Part shown: positions 1 to 7,257 of the stretch, one piece after another
Numbering within the stretch: position 1 is the stretch's first letter
Layout: every line of letters starts with the position of its first letter
Source: CAYSCS01 sp964429695
GTDB taxonomy: Bacteria; Acidobacteriota; Aminicenantia; Aminicenantales; Aminicenantaceae
Length of the DNA: 21,848 nucleotides
Assembly: GCA_964429695.1 (NCBI GenBank)
Contig: CAYSCS010000049.1
Location: 1-21,848 of the forward strand
Direction of reading: 5' to 3'
The notes under the pieces: generated by a model
What the model was told of the DNA's origin: nothing
The model's database searches: none
The model's input: only the letters and a program-made list of their open reading frames with translations
Position numbers and translations under genes: made by a program

Positions 1-131
1 ACACAAAGATGAAATTAATGAAGAGGATGAGTTACGGGTTTAAAAATGTGGATGTGTATATAAAGAAAATGCTCCTTTCTTTTGTCCCCCTTACCCTCAT
101 CCCTTTAATCAAATTTTACCACACTTTTTAA
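1..131 (+). pseudogene. C-terminal fragment of an ISL3/IS204-type transposase, cut by the window edge
   Basis: The frame is open from base 3 and stops with TAA at 129-131, giving about 42 residues. The text contains MKRMSYGFKNVDVYIKKML, which matches the end of ISL3-family DDE transposases as I remember them: a K-R-x-S/A-Y-G-F/Y-x-N stretch after the last catalytic Glu, then a hydrophobic tail. The catalytic region lies outside the window, so I cannot say whether the gene is intact. Just after the stop, the bases ending at 140 read ggatgagcc on this strand, i.e. GGCTCATCC inward, which resembles the GGCTC-type start of many ISL3 terminal repeats. The call rests on one short motif remembered from the family. 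It could also be chance coding in AT-rich DNA. Confidence 0.5.
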
Positions 132-140
132 GGATGAGCC
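110..140. repeat. Possible right terminal inverted repeat of the edge ISL3-like element
   Basis: Read inward from 140, the complement begins GGCTCATCCTTAAAAAGTG. ISL3-family ends often begin GGCTC or GGNTCT. The opposite end is outside the window, so the repeat cannot be confirmed as a pair. Confidence 0.3.
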
Positions 141-317
141 AGATTTAAATTTAAATCCGATGACCTAAATAAGCCAAACTAAGCCTCATCTTGTTGAAGG
201 CTCTCGAACCAAAGGAAATAGAAAAGCAATAATCTAAAGAAATTTTTCAAATTGAGGAGTGAAAACATAGCTTTTATTCAACCTGAATTTTAACCTGAAA
301 AGATGGTCCTCAATTCC
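141..317. other. Non-coding gap downstream of the DUF488 gene
   Basis: AT-rich sequence between the presumed IS end and the end of the minus-strand DUF488 gene. I see no gene, no convincing hairpin-plus-T-tract terminator and no repeat array. Confidence 0.6.
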
Positions 318-743
318 TCAGCCAGACTTTACTTTTTTCTTCACGATAAGGGAAATGTGATTTACTTCCCAGCCTCTTTTTTCCAGGCTGGAGGCGATAA
401 ACCTGCGATGGCACCGCTTGTGGTCTCCTTCGGCGCACATGAAGGCTGTTCTTTTATTTTTTGCAACCATTTCAAGTTTTTCTAAACCTCTAGAAAATTT
501 TTCTGTTTTCATCCATTCTTCGTAACCTTCCTTACGGAAACCACCCAGTTCATCTCCCATCCAGAGGTAGAAGAATTTTTTCTCCAGAAGACTCTTTTGG
601 AGATTATTCTTTTCAAAATGAGGGAATTTCCGGGAGCTAGGAAATCGTCTCACATCCACAACAATTTCTATTCTGTTTTTTTGAAGGAGCGAGATGAAAT
701 CTTCTTCGCTTAGAGTAGAATGACCGACGTCCCAGATTTTCAT
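318..743 (-). CDS. DUF488 family protein
   Basis: A 141-residue protein of unknown biochemical function. The DUF488 signature is visible in order: the N-terminal DVGHSTLSEEDF, DVRRFPSSRKFPHF at about residues 31-44, a central Tyr/Trp-rich segment with LGGFRKEGY, and the C-terminal MCAEGDHKRCHRRFIAS, with its two cysteines and basic residues, at about 100-116. Length matches the family (about 120-180). There is no signal peptide or membrane segment, so it is cytosolic. The ATG at 741-743 directly precedes the conserved GHST block; its ribosome site is weak. It lies 39 nt after pdxJ on the same strand and is probably the last gene of the glmM-pdxJ transcript. The Cys-Arg motif suggests a nucleotide- or phosphate-related role, but that is inference. 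Confidence 0.85.
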   Translation of the reverse strand: MKIWDVGHSTLSEEDFISLLQKNRIEIVVDVRRFPSSRKFPHFEKNNLQKSLLEKKFFYLWMGDELGGFRKEGYEEWMKTEKFSRGLEKLEMVAKNKRTAFMCAEGDHKRCHRRFIASSLEKRGWEVNHISLIVKKKVKSG

Positions 744-782
744 CTAAGGTTTTCGCTTAAGATTAAATCTTCACCCAGACCT

Positions 783-1499
783 TTAATGATTCTTAATCAA
801 AGCCACCATTTCTCTTACGGCTTCAAAGACCCCAAATATTGCTGCTCTGGCAACGATTGAGAATCCGATGCTGAATTCTTCGATTTCAGGTATTTCCGCC
901 ACTTCTCGCACATTCTTATAATCCAGGCCGTGGCCAGCATGGACTTCAAGACCAATTTTTTTGGCAAACTCGGCTGCTTTTCTCACTTCTTCGAGTGCCT
1001 CTCTTCTTTTTTCTCCAGGTTTTAAGTCAGCATATTTTCCCGTATTTATCTCAATAAGATTAACTCCGACTCTCCTAGAGGCTTCTATCTGCTTGAGGTC
1101 AGGATCGACAAAGATGCTGACTTTAATCCCCGCGTTCTCAAGATCCCTGATAAAAGGAGCAAGCTGCGCTTCGTGGCTTAAAACATCAAGACCTCCTTCT
1201 GTGGTTATTTCCTGTTCTCGTTCGGGAACGAGAGAGACAACATCGGGCTTTACCTCGAGAGCGATTTTTTTCATCTCATCTGTGGCTGCCATCTCCACGT
1301 TGAGCTTTGTCTTTATGGCTTCTCTTAGAAGGCGAAGGTCTCTCTCCTTGATATGACGCCGATCTCCTCTTATATGGCAAACAATTCCTTCTGCTCCTGC
1401 CTGCTCGGCAAGAAGAGCAGCAAGCACAGGTTCAGGCTCGCTAGCTCGCCTGGCCTCTCGAATTGTTGCAAAATGGTCAATGTTTACCGCAAGTCTCAT
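783..1499 (-). CDS. pdxJ: Pyridoxine 5'-phosphate synthase PdxJ
   Basis: Condenses 1-deoxy-D-xylulose 5-phosphate with 3-amino-2-oxopropyl phosphate to pyridoxine 5'-phosphate, the ring-closing step of DXP-dependent vitamin B6 synthesis, in the cytosol. At 238 residues it is normal length for this TIM-barrel enzyme. Visible landmarks are the start MRLAVNIDHFATIREARR, HIRGDRRHI at 42-50, LNVEMAAT near 67-73 carrying the catalytic Glu, SLVPE..EITTEGG near 89-103, and HAGHGLDY near 192-199. The late phosphate-site motif reads SIGFSIVARA where many PdxJ have a His in place of the Phe. The ATG at 1497-1499 has a strong GGAGG ribosome site just upstream. It lies 63 nt after glmM on the same strand. 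Having pdxJ implies the DXP route rather than the PdxS/PdxT pathway. Confidence 0.97.
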   Translation of the reverse strand: MRLAVNIDHFATIREARRASEPEPVLAALLAEQAGAEGIVCHIRGDRRHIKERDLRLLREAIKTKLNVEMAATDEMKKIALEVKPDVVSLVPEREQEITTEGGLDVLSHEAQLAPFIRDLENAGIKVSIFVDPDLKQIEASRRVGVNLIEINTGKYADLKPGEKRREALEEVRKAAEFAKKIGLEVHAGHGLDYKNVREVAEIPEIEEFSIGFSIVARAAIFGVFEAVREMVALIKNH

Positions 1500-1562
1500 C
1501 TTTTCCTCCTTTTCTCCTTTTTTCCTCCCGAAATCAAAAGATTCTCTTCGATTGAGGTTAAA

Positions 1563-2918
1563 TCATATTCGGGAATTTTTTGAGCCAAGATTTTTTTCAA
1601 TCACCGAAGCCAATCTTTGGGCATGGCGTTCAATCTCAGCCCTCTCCTTACCTTCTATCATGATTCTTGCCACATGCTCTGTGCCAGAGTAGCGAAGATT
1701 CACACGGCCTGAAACCCCGAGGCTCTTTTTGATTTCTTCAACCGTGCTCGTTATCTCGGGAAAGAGGCTGAAATCAACCTTTCTTGCTACCCTGACATTC
1801 ATTAATACTTGAGGGAATTCTTCAAAATCCTCCACCAGAGTCGAGAGTGGAGAATTGACGCTTAGCATTGCCTCCAGCATTTTAAGGCTAGTAAGGATGC
1901 CGTCACCTGTCTGGCAATCGTCAAGGAAAATTGTGTGTCCAGATTGCTCTCCTCCAAGATTTGTCTTCAAATTCAGCATCTGTTCAAGCACATACTTATC
2001 GCCAACTTGGGTCCGGAAGAGTCTCAGGTTGAGCCGTTTGAGAGCCAGCTCAAGGCCGAGGTTACTCATCGTGGTTGCCACCACAAACTCAGACTTCAGG
2101 GTTTTTTTCTCTTTCATGAATCGAGAGAGAACAAAGAGAGTGTGGTCTCCATTTAGAATTCTCCCCTTCTCATCTACCCACACCGCTCTATCAGCATCAC
2201 CATCATAGGCAATGCCAATGTCGGCTTTTTCTTCCACAACCTTTTTCGCTAGAGTCTGGGGGTAGAGTGAACCACAACAGTCATTGATGTTCTTTCCGTT
2301 GGGGGTGGCGAAGAGAGCTTTTACTTCGAACCCGAGCTCTCTCAGGACTCTAGGAGCAAAGTTTGAGCCTGCCCCGTTTGAGCAATCAAGAATAACCTTT
2401 ATTTTCCTAGGAAGGGGAGAGAGAGAAAAATTTTTCTTGAGAAAATCGATATATTCCTGCGAAAACCTAGGGTTAGGAGAGATTTCAATGTTTTTTTTCT
2501 CTACTCTTTTCTTTTGGTTGATTATTGCTTCTTCAAGACTCTCTTCCCATTCATCATCAATCTTCATGCCTTTCCTGGAGAATATCTTTATTCCATTATC
2601 TTCATAAGGATTATGGGAGGCAGAGATTACGATTCCTGCTCCAAAACCATGTTTTCTGGTGAGTATGGATATGGCGGAAGTGGGTATTACACCTGCTGAA
2701 TACACCTTCCCTCCTGAGTCACGGAGGCCATGATGAAGAGCCTCTTCAATCCATATTCCTGATTCTCTTGTGTCTCGTCCGATGATAATTTGAGGATCAA
2801 GTCTTTCTCTTTTAAGAAGAGAGACGAGAGCCTTCCCCAAGGTATACACAGAGCCATAGTCAAGTGGAAATTCATTGGCTCTTGCCCGAATCCCATCTGT
2901 TCCAAAAAGCTTTTTCAT
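1563..2918 (-). CDS. glmM: Phosphoglucosamine mutase GlmM
   Basis: Interconverts glucosamine-6-phosphate and glucosamine-1-phosphate on the way to UDP-GlcNAc, the precursor for peptidoglycan and, in diderms, lipid A. From the ATG at 2916-2918 it is 451 residues, the usual size. Motifs: FGTDGIRA at 5-12; ISASHNP at 98-104, with the phosphoserine nucleophile near Ser101; DGDADR at 239-244 for Mg; GEQSGH near 323-328 for sugar binding; RYSGTE near 409-414 for the phosphate loop. A TTG two codons upstream (2922-2924) would also fit, but ATG starting right at KKLFGTDG is the family norm. In many bacteria glmM directly follows cdaA-cdaR, and CdaA and GlmM interact. Here an opposite-strand helicase relic lies between them, and glmM has its own promoter. 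Confidence 0.97.
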   Translation of the reverse strand: MKKLFGTDGIRARANEFPLDYGSVYTLGKALVSLLKRERLDPQIIIGRDTRESGIWIEEALHHGLRDSGGKVYSAGVIPTSAISILTRKHGFGAGIVISASHNPYEDNGIKIFSRKGMKIDDEWEESLEEAIINQKKRVEKKNIEISPNPRFSQEYIDFLKKNFSLSPLPRKIKVILDCSNGAGSNFAPRVLRELGFEVKALFATPNGKNINDCCGSLYPQTLAKKVVEEKADIGIAYDGDADRAVWVDEKGRILNGDHTLFVLSRFMKEKKTLKSEFVVATTMSNLGLELALKRLNLRLFRTQVGDKYVLEQMLNLKTNLGGEQSGHTIFLDDCQTGDGILTSLKMLEAMLSVNSPLSTLVEDFEEFPQVLMNVRVARKVDFSLFPEITSTVEEIKKSLGVSGRVNLRYSGTEHVARIMIEGKERAEIERHAQRLASVIEKNLGSKNSRI

Positions 2919-2958
2919 TGGCAAATAGGATCAACCTTCAATCTAGAGTCAAGGATAG

Positions 2959-2986
2959 ATTATATAAAAAAATAAAAAGTATTCAA
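2959..2986 (-). promoter_or_regulatory. Sigma-70-type promoter for glmM-pdxJ-DUF488
   Basis: On the minus strand a TTGAAT -35 (2981-2986) and a perfect TATAAT -10 (2959-2964) are separated by 16 nt. The inferred transcript start lies about 30-35 nt before the glmM ATG. It lets glmM be expressed independently of ftsH-folP-cdaA-cdaR. Confidence 0.65.
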
Positions 2987-3054
2987 GAAAGAGAACCGCT
3001 GTGTTTTTGACTTGAGAAAAATCAGTAAATTTTTTGTTTGTTTAATGTTAAATG

Positions 3055-3060
3055 TATAAT
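3055..3060 (+). promoter_or_regulatory. Possible -10 element of the helicase relic
   Basis: A perfect TATAAT preceded directly by TG lies about 25 nt before the chosen ATG at 3085. No good -35 is seen at 16-18 nt. The ATG at 3052 would lie upstream of this box, one reason to prefer 3085. Confidence 0.35.
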
Positions 3061-3084
3061 TATTATCCTCACTTATTAATCGAA

Positions 3085-4741
3085 ATGAAAAAGAGTGCTC
3101 ATCAAACTCTCATTCCTGAAAGCTCCCAACGAAAGATTTCTCTTCTTGCATCCTCTCCTCTTGGAGCTTCACTAAAGTCAGAGACTCTGAGCATAGAAAT
3201 AAATGATGATTTCCGCCGTGCCCTCAAGATAATGGAGAAGAGCAGGCGCCATCTTTTCCTCACGGGAAAAGCGGGAACGGGAGAATCAACACTTCTTGAT
3301 TATTTCCAAAAAAAGACTCGCAAAAGGGTTGCTGTGATTGCACCCACCGGTGTTGCAGCCCTCAATGTTAGAGGCCAGACCATTCCTTCTGTAAATTCAA
3401 GTCTGACATCACTCTTGATAAGGTCAGAAAGCTCTCTCCCAAGAGTGCCATTCTCTGCAGGAATCTGGATACCGTGGTCATAGATGAAATTTCTATGGTC
3501 AGGGCAGATCTTTTGGATTGTGTGGAGAGGTTTCTCCGTCTTAATGGCCCACAGCCTGAAGAATGGTTTGGTGGAGTTCAGATGGTCTTAATCGGCGACC
3601 TTTACCAGCTACCTCCAGTTGTTACTTCTGCTGAGCAAGAAATCTTCTCCCTGCGCTATCAGACACCATATTTCTTTTCCTCCGAAATCTTCTCTAAACC
3701 AGATTTCGAGATAGAGTTTGTCGAGCTTGAGAAGGTTTACCGCCAGTCGGATGAAAACTTCATTGAACTTCTAAACTCAATCCGCAACAGAAGCATCACC
3801 GAGGATGATATTCGGCGCTTAAATTCCCGCTTCGACCCGAATTTTACTCCTCACGATGAAGATTTTTACATTTATCTCACTAGCACCAATGAGCTTGCCT
3901 TCCGACGAAATAAGAAGAAGCTTGACTCTCTCCCGGGAGTCATCCATCGCTACAAGGGGTATCTTGAGGGCGAGTTTGACAGGTAATATCTTCCCACAGA
4001 TGAAATCCTTGAACTAAAGCAAGGTGCCCAAGTAATGCTAGTGAACAATGATTCTCAGGGACGCTGGGTGAACGGTTCGATAGGGCGGATAGTTGCCATC
4101 GAAGAAGCGAGTGGTTCAAGCGATGTGCTCATTGTTGAGCTCCAGAATGGAAAGCGAGTTGAGGTTGAACCCTATACCCCTATACCTGGGAGCTCTTCAG
4201 GTATGCTTTCGATGAACGCTTTCAAAAAATCGTCACCGAGACCGTGGGCTCCTTTACCCAGTATCCACTCCGTCTTGCCTGGGCCATTACTATTCATAAA
4301 AGTCAGGGCAAGACCTTCGATAGAGTCGTAATCGACATCGGCAGAGGCACTTTTGCACACGGTCAGGTTTATGTGGCATTGAGTCGCTGCACGAGTTTTG
4401 AAGGGATTGTCCTTAAAAAAGAAATCAAGAAATCTCATATCTTGATGGACTGGAGGGTGATTAAATTTCTGACCCACTTCAAATACCAACAATCAGAGAA
4501 AAGGCTCTCCACCAAGAAGAAGCTTATGCTCATCAGAGATGCCATCGAAAAAGGCAGGGAGCTTGAAATAGTCTATCTCAAGCCTGATGACACGATGAGT
4601 CGCAGAAGAATAAAACCCTACTCAATCGAAGTTTTGGAATATAAAGGAAAAGAATTTGAGGGCTTATGTGCCTATTGTTATAAAAGAGGGGAGAAGCGTA
4701 ACTTCCGCATCGACCGTATGCTCGAAATAAAGCTTATTTAA
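3085..4741 (+). pseudogene. PIF1-like SF1B DNA helicase with C-terminal WYL domain, broken
   Basis: The order is recognisable over the whole length: Walker A region; Walker B VVIDEISM just after 3474; motif III LIGDLYQLPPVV; late motifs ITIHKSQGKTFDRV and GQVYVALSRCTSFEG; then a WYL-type domain (IRDAIEKGRELEIVYLKPDD ... AYCYKRGEKRNFRIDRML). The gene spans frames 1, 3 and 2. Four lesions are visible. (1) The Walker A Lys is Glu (GTGEST, codon 3283-3285). (2) A net one-base loss near 3391-3396 destroys the IHSFF region, after which frame 3 reads FKSDITLDKVRKLSP. (3) TAA at 3984-3986, between GEFDR and YLPTDE. (4) cctatacc is duplicated in tandem at 4171-4186, breaking EPYT/WELFRY. Undoing the two indels restores exactly 550 codons including the stop. 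The gene lies antisense between cdaR and glmM. No function is expected. Confidence 0.92.
4171..4186. repeat. 8-bp perfect tandem duplication causing a frameshift in the helicase relic
   Basis: Two adjacent copies of cctatacc (4171-4178 and 4179-4186). Removing either copy restores the reading EPYTWELFRY across the junction, so the duplication is the lesion itself. Replication slippage is the simplest cause. Confidence 0.95.
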
Positions 4742-4886
4742 AATCGAGTTCGTCCCTAAATTGTCTTAAGGCTGCGAGTTTAAAATCTATCTTCATTGAC
4801 CTTTAAAAGAGAAAGACTCCTTGCCTTACCTGGCTCTTGATTTTGGCTGAAAAGAGTATCTGATATTCCTGAAAATTAAGGCGGGT

Positions 4887-5597
4887 TTATTTCTTCGGCT
4901 TTCTTATCTCTTTAGGTTTTTCTTGTTCTTTTTCTTTTTCCTGAATAAGAATTTTGACTTTGACCTTAGTTGTAAGGGATACAAATTTTAAATCCGGTGT
5001 TGGAGGGATGAGGTCTGCTTCAAGCTCTATCGGTTGTGTCAGGGATGAAATATCTATGGGGCTTGTTCTAACCTTATAATTTTCTTTAACTTTGCTTTCA
5101 GGCCCTTTGACAAGTATCTGGGAAGGGATGACCTCTATTTTTGAGAGCATGAATCCTTCCCTAGGATTTCCGCTCAGCGTGGGAATGACATCAAGAAGAA
5201 CTTCTTTTGTCCTTTCCAGCTTAAGGTTGACCTGGCTCGGATATATATCCTTTACCTCTGCTCCTTGCGGGATGCTGATCATGTTCTTGTGGAGAGGATA
5301 TTCCTCCTGTTCAAGACGTGCATTCTGGAGGTTGAGGACTGCATGGACATTCGTGGCTGAAATGTCGTTTATCAGTCGATTAGGTGCTCTTATCTTGACA
5401 TCCACGGTTGCAGGTGGTTTTTTAACAAGCTCCATATCTGAGGGAATGTTGTGTATTTCTAAGGGAACAGTTAAAGTTTTTTCTGAAAACATCTTCTCCT
5501 CTGGGATGAGGACAAGCCAGAGGAGGAGTGCCACAAGAAGAGAGAAGAGTTTCAATCCCCAGTTTTTTAGAAAGATGTTTATCAAGAGCTTATTCAC
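4887..5597 (-). CDS. cdaR: YbbR-domain protein, CdaA regulator CdaR
   Basis: A 236-residue membrane-anchored protein with extracytoplasmic YbbR repeats, the usual partner and regulator of diadenylate cyclase CdaA. A single N-terminal membrane helix runs at about 14-31 (LKLFSLLVALLLWLVLIP). Two YbbR-like beta repeats follow at roughly 38-128 and 131-215; each carries the typical P-x-x-V-x-V/L-x-G/R-P pattern (PATVDVKIRAP, PSQILVKGP). The tail is a charged Glu/Lys/Pro stretch. Family members often have two to four repeats, so this is a short form. The start is GTG at 5595-5597, overlapping the CdaA TGA as GTGA, which suggests translational coupling. The identification combines the domain with the neighbour, since YbbR proteins are poorly conserved in sequence. 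Confidence 0.92.
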   Translation of the reverse strand: MNKLLINIFLKNWGLKLFSLLVALLLWLVLIPEEKMFSEKTLTVPLEIHNIPSDMELVKKPPATVDVKIRAPNRLINDISATNVHAVLNLQNARLEQEEYPLHKNMISIPQGAEVKDIYPSQVNLKLERTKEVLLDVIPTLSGNPREGFMLSKIEVIPSQILVKGPESKVKENYKVRTSPIDISSLTQPIELEADLIPPTPDLKFVSLTTKVKVKILIQEKEKEQEKPKEIRKPKK

Positions 5598-6367
5598 TTT
5601 AGCCTCAGATACTGGAAGAGCCTTTCTCTTAGTTGTTCCCTGGTAAGCTCCCTCTCTAGACGTCCTCTAATTGCAAGAGAAACGGTCCCCGATTCTTCAG
5701 AGACCACTATCACGGCTGCATCTGTTTCCTGAGATAGGCCTAAAGCGGCAAGATGGCGCGTTCTTGTCAGGAACTCTTCTCCGAGGTTGTGGGTGGCGGG
5801 AAGAGGAAGAAGGCATGCCGCCGCCACGATTTTATTTCCTCTGACTATGACTGCTCCATCATGGAGAGGAGACCGAGGAAAGAATATGCTTGCCAGGAGG
5901 TCTTTGGAAAGGACTGCATCTATCTTTGTTCCCCCTTCAGCATAGCTTTGCAGGGAGATTTCCCTTTCTATAGCGATCAACGCCCCGATTTTCTTTGAGA
6001 CAAGATAATCGATGGCTAAAAAAATGTCCTCGACTTTTTCCTTTAATGACCTTAGAGAAATTGGCTTTCTGAAGGAGCGGGAGCCGAGTGTGGTAAGGAA
6101 CCTTCTTATCTCTCCCTGAAAGAGGACGATGATGGCGATGATCAGATAGGTAGTAAATATTTTTATTATCCAGTGCGAAACTACGAGATTTCCAACCTGG
6201 GTGATGAGATACAAGACTCCGACAACCGCAAGCCCGATCGCCATCTGATAGGCTTTGGTATCTTTTATGAGGCGAAAGAAAGAATAAAGGATGATGGTGA
6301 CGAGGATAATGTCGATAAAGTCAGCCAGGGTAAAGCGAGTGAGGGCATTGATGATGTTATTGAACAT
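5594..6367 (-). CDS. cdaA: Membrane diadenylate cyclase CdaA (c-di-AMP synthase)
   Basis: Makes c-di-AMP from two ATP, a messenger controlling potassium and osmolyte transport and cell-wall homeostasis. Its 257 residues are typical of CdaA. Three hydrophobic segments lie at about 15-34, 40-58 and 67-85, followed by the linker LFQGEIRRFL and the DAC domain at about 100-240. The DGA motif is at 170-172 in SPLHDGAVIV. The second catalytic motif, usually GTRHR, reads RTRHL (202-206), so both the first Gly and the last Arg differ. The end of the domain, VIVVSEESGTVSLAIRG, is standard. The ATG overlaps the folP stop by 11 nt and a GAGGG ribosome site lies inside folP. CdaR overlaps the end. Apart from the motif change it looks functional. 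Confidence 0.95.
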   Translation of the reverse strand: MFNNIINALTRFTLADFIDIILVTIILYSFFRLIKDTKAYQMAIGLAVVGVLYLITQVGNLVVSHWIIKIFTTYLIIAIIVLFQGEIRRFLTTLGSRSFRKPISLRSLKEKVEDIFLAIDYLVSKKIGALIAIEREISLQSYAEGGTKIDAVLSKDLLASIFFPRSPLHDGAVIVRGNKIVAAACLLPLPATHNLGEEFLTRTRHLAALGLSQETDAAVIVVSEESGTVSLAIRGRLERELTREQLRERLFQYLRLK

Positions 6368-7253
6368 AGTTTTTTCCCTCTTCTTTAATTGCAGACTCTG
6401 GATAGACTCTTTCTTGGAGAATGGCCTCGGCCACAGCGATGGCTCTCTTTACTTCTTTGAGGTCATGAACCCTGAGGATATGGGCTCCTTTCTGAATGCA
6501 GATAACTACCGAGGCAATTGTTCCTTCTAACCTTTGCTCGGGCGGGAGATTGAGGATTTTACCGATGAAAGATTTTCTTGAAACTCCCACAAGAAGCGGT
6601 TGATTGAGCTCTTCGAAGACCTCGAGGTTATTCAGAAGCACAAGATTATCCTCGAGCCTCTTTCCGAATCCTATGCCTGGGTCGATGATGATTCTCGGGG
6701 TTTCGATTCCGCAAGACTTAGCAAATTCTATTCTTTCCCTTAAAAAAGACTTAACTTCTTCAACAACATCCTGATAGAAGGGAGAAATTTGCATGGTTTT
6801 CGGAGTTCCTTTCATATGCATCAGGACACAGGGGACTTTCCTTTCGAAGATGAGTTTGGCCATTTGGGGATCAAAGCGAAGAGCACTTATGTCGTTTATG
6901 ATATCCGCCCCTTCCTCTAGTGAAGCACGAGCAACTTCTGCTTTTGTGGTGTCCACAGAAATCAAGACATCTGTCCTTTTCCTTAATTCCCGTAGCACAG
7001 GAAGGACCCTACGCAGCTCTTCATCCACAGCGATTGGCTCGGCACCTGGCCGGGCGCTTTCCCCCCCTATGTCTATTATCTCCGCTCCTTCAGCAACGAG
7101 CTCCAGACCTTTTCTGAGGGCATTTTCTTTCTCAAAGAAGAGCCCTCCATCGGAGAATGAATCTGGGGTGACATTTAAGACCCCCATCAACCAGGTCTTA
7201 TGTCCCAGTTTATATTTTCTTCCTCTTACTTCTAAGACGAATTCTCTTCTCAC
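6357..7253 (-). CDS. folP: Dihydropteroate synthase FolP
   Basis: Joins p-aminobenzoate to 6-hydroxymethyl-7,8-dihydropterin pyrophosphate in de novo folate synthesis; this is the sulfonamide target. The 298 residues form a TIM-barrel enzyme with all key motifs: MGVLNVTPDSFSDGG at 23-37, DIGGESARPGA at 61-71, SVDTTK around Asp101, NDISAL with Asn120, DPGIGFGK at 191-198, GVSRKSFIG at 223-231 and RVHD at 261-264. The start is GTG at 7251-7253, only 4 nt after the ftsH stop, so it is probably coupled to ftsH translation. The last codons overlap the start of cdaA. No anomaly is seen. Confidence 0.97.
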   Translation of the reverse strand: MRREFVLEVRGRKYKLGHKTWLMGVLNVTPDSFSDGGLFFEKENALRKGLELVAEGAEIIDIGGESARPGAEPIAVDEELRRVLPVLRELRKRTDVLISVDTTKAEVARASLEEGADIINDISALRFDPQMAKLIFERKVPCVLMHMKGTPKTMQISPFYQDVVEEVKSFLRERIEFAKSCGIETPRIIIDPGIGFGKRLEDNLVLLNNLEVFEELNQPLLVGVSRKSFIGKILNLPPEQRLEGTIASVVICIQKGAHILRVHDLKEVKRAIAVAEAILQERVYPESAIKEEGKNYVQ

Positions 7254-7257
7254 CTTT

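Noticed and set aside
3085..4741. Programmed frameshifting in the helicase gene
   Set aside because: There are two indels of different kinds, an in-frame stop and a destroyed Walker A. The 8-bp duplication is not a slippery heptamer with a downstream structure.
3085..4741. Frameshifts as sequencing or assembly errors
   Set aside because: The roughly 8 kb of neighbouring housekeeping genes show no frameshift or stop. Errors would not select accessory genes, and errors do not give eleven nonsense substitutions.
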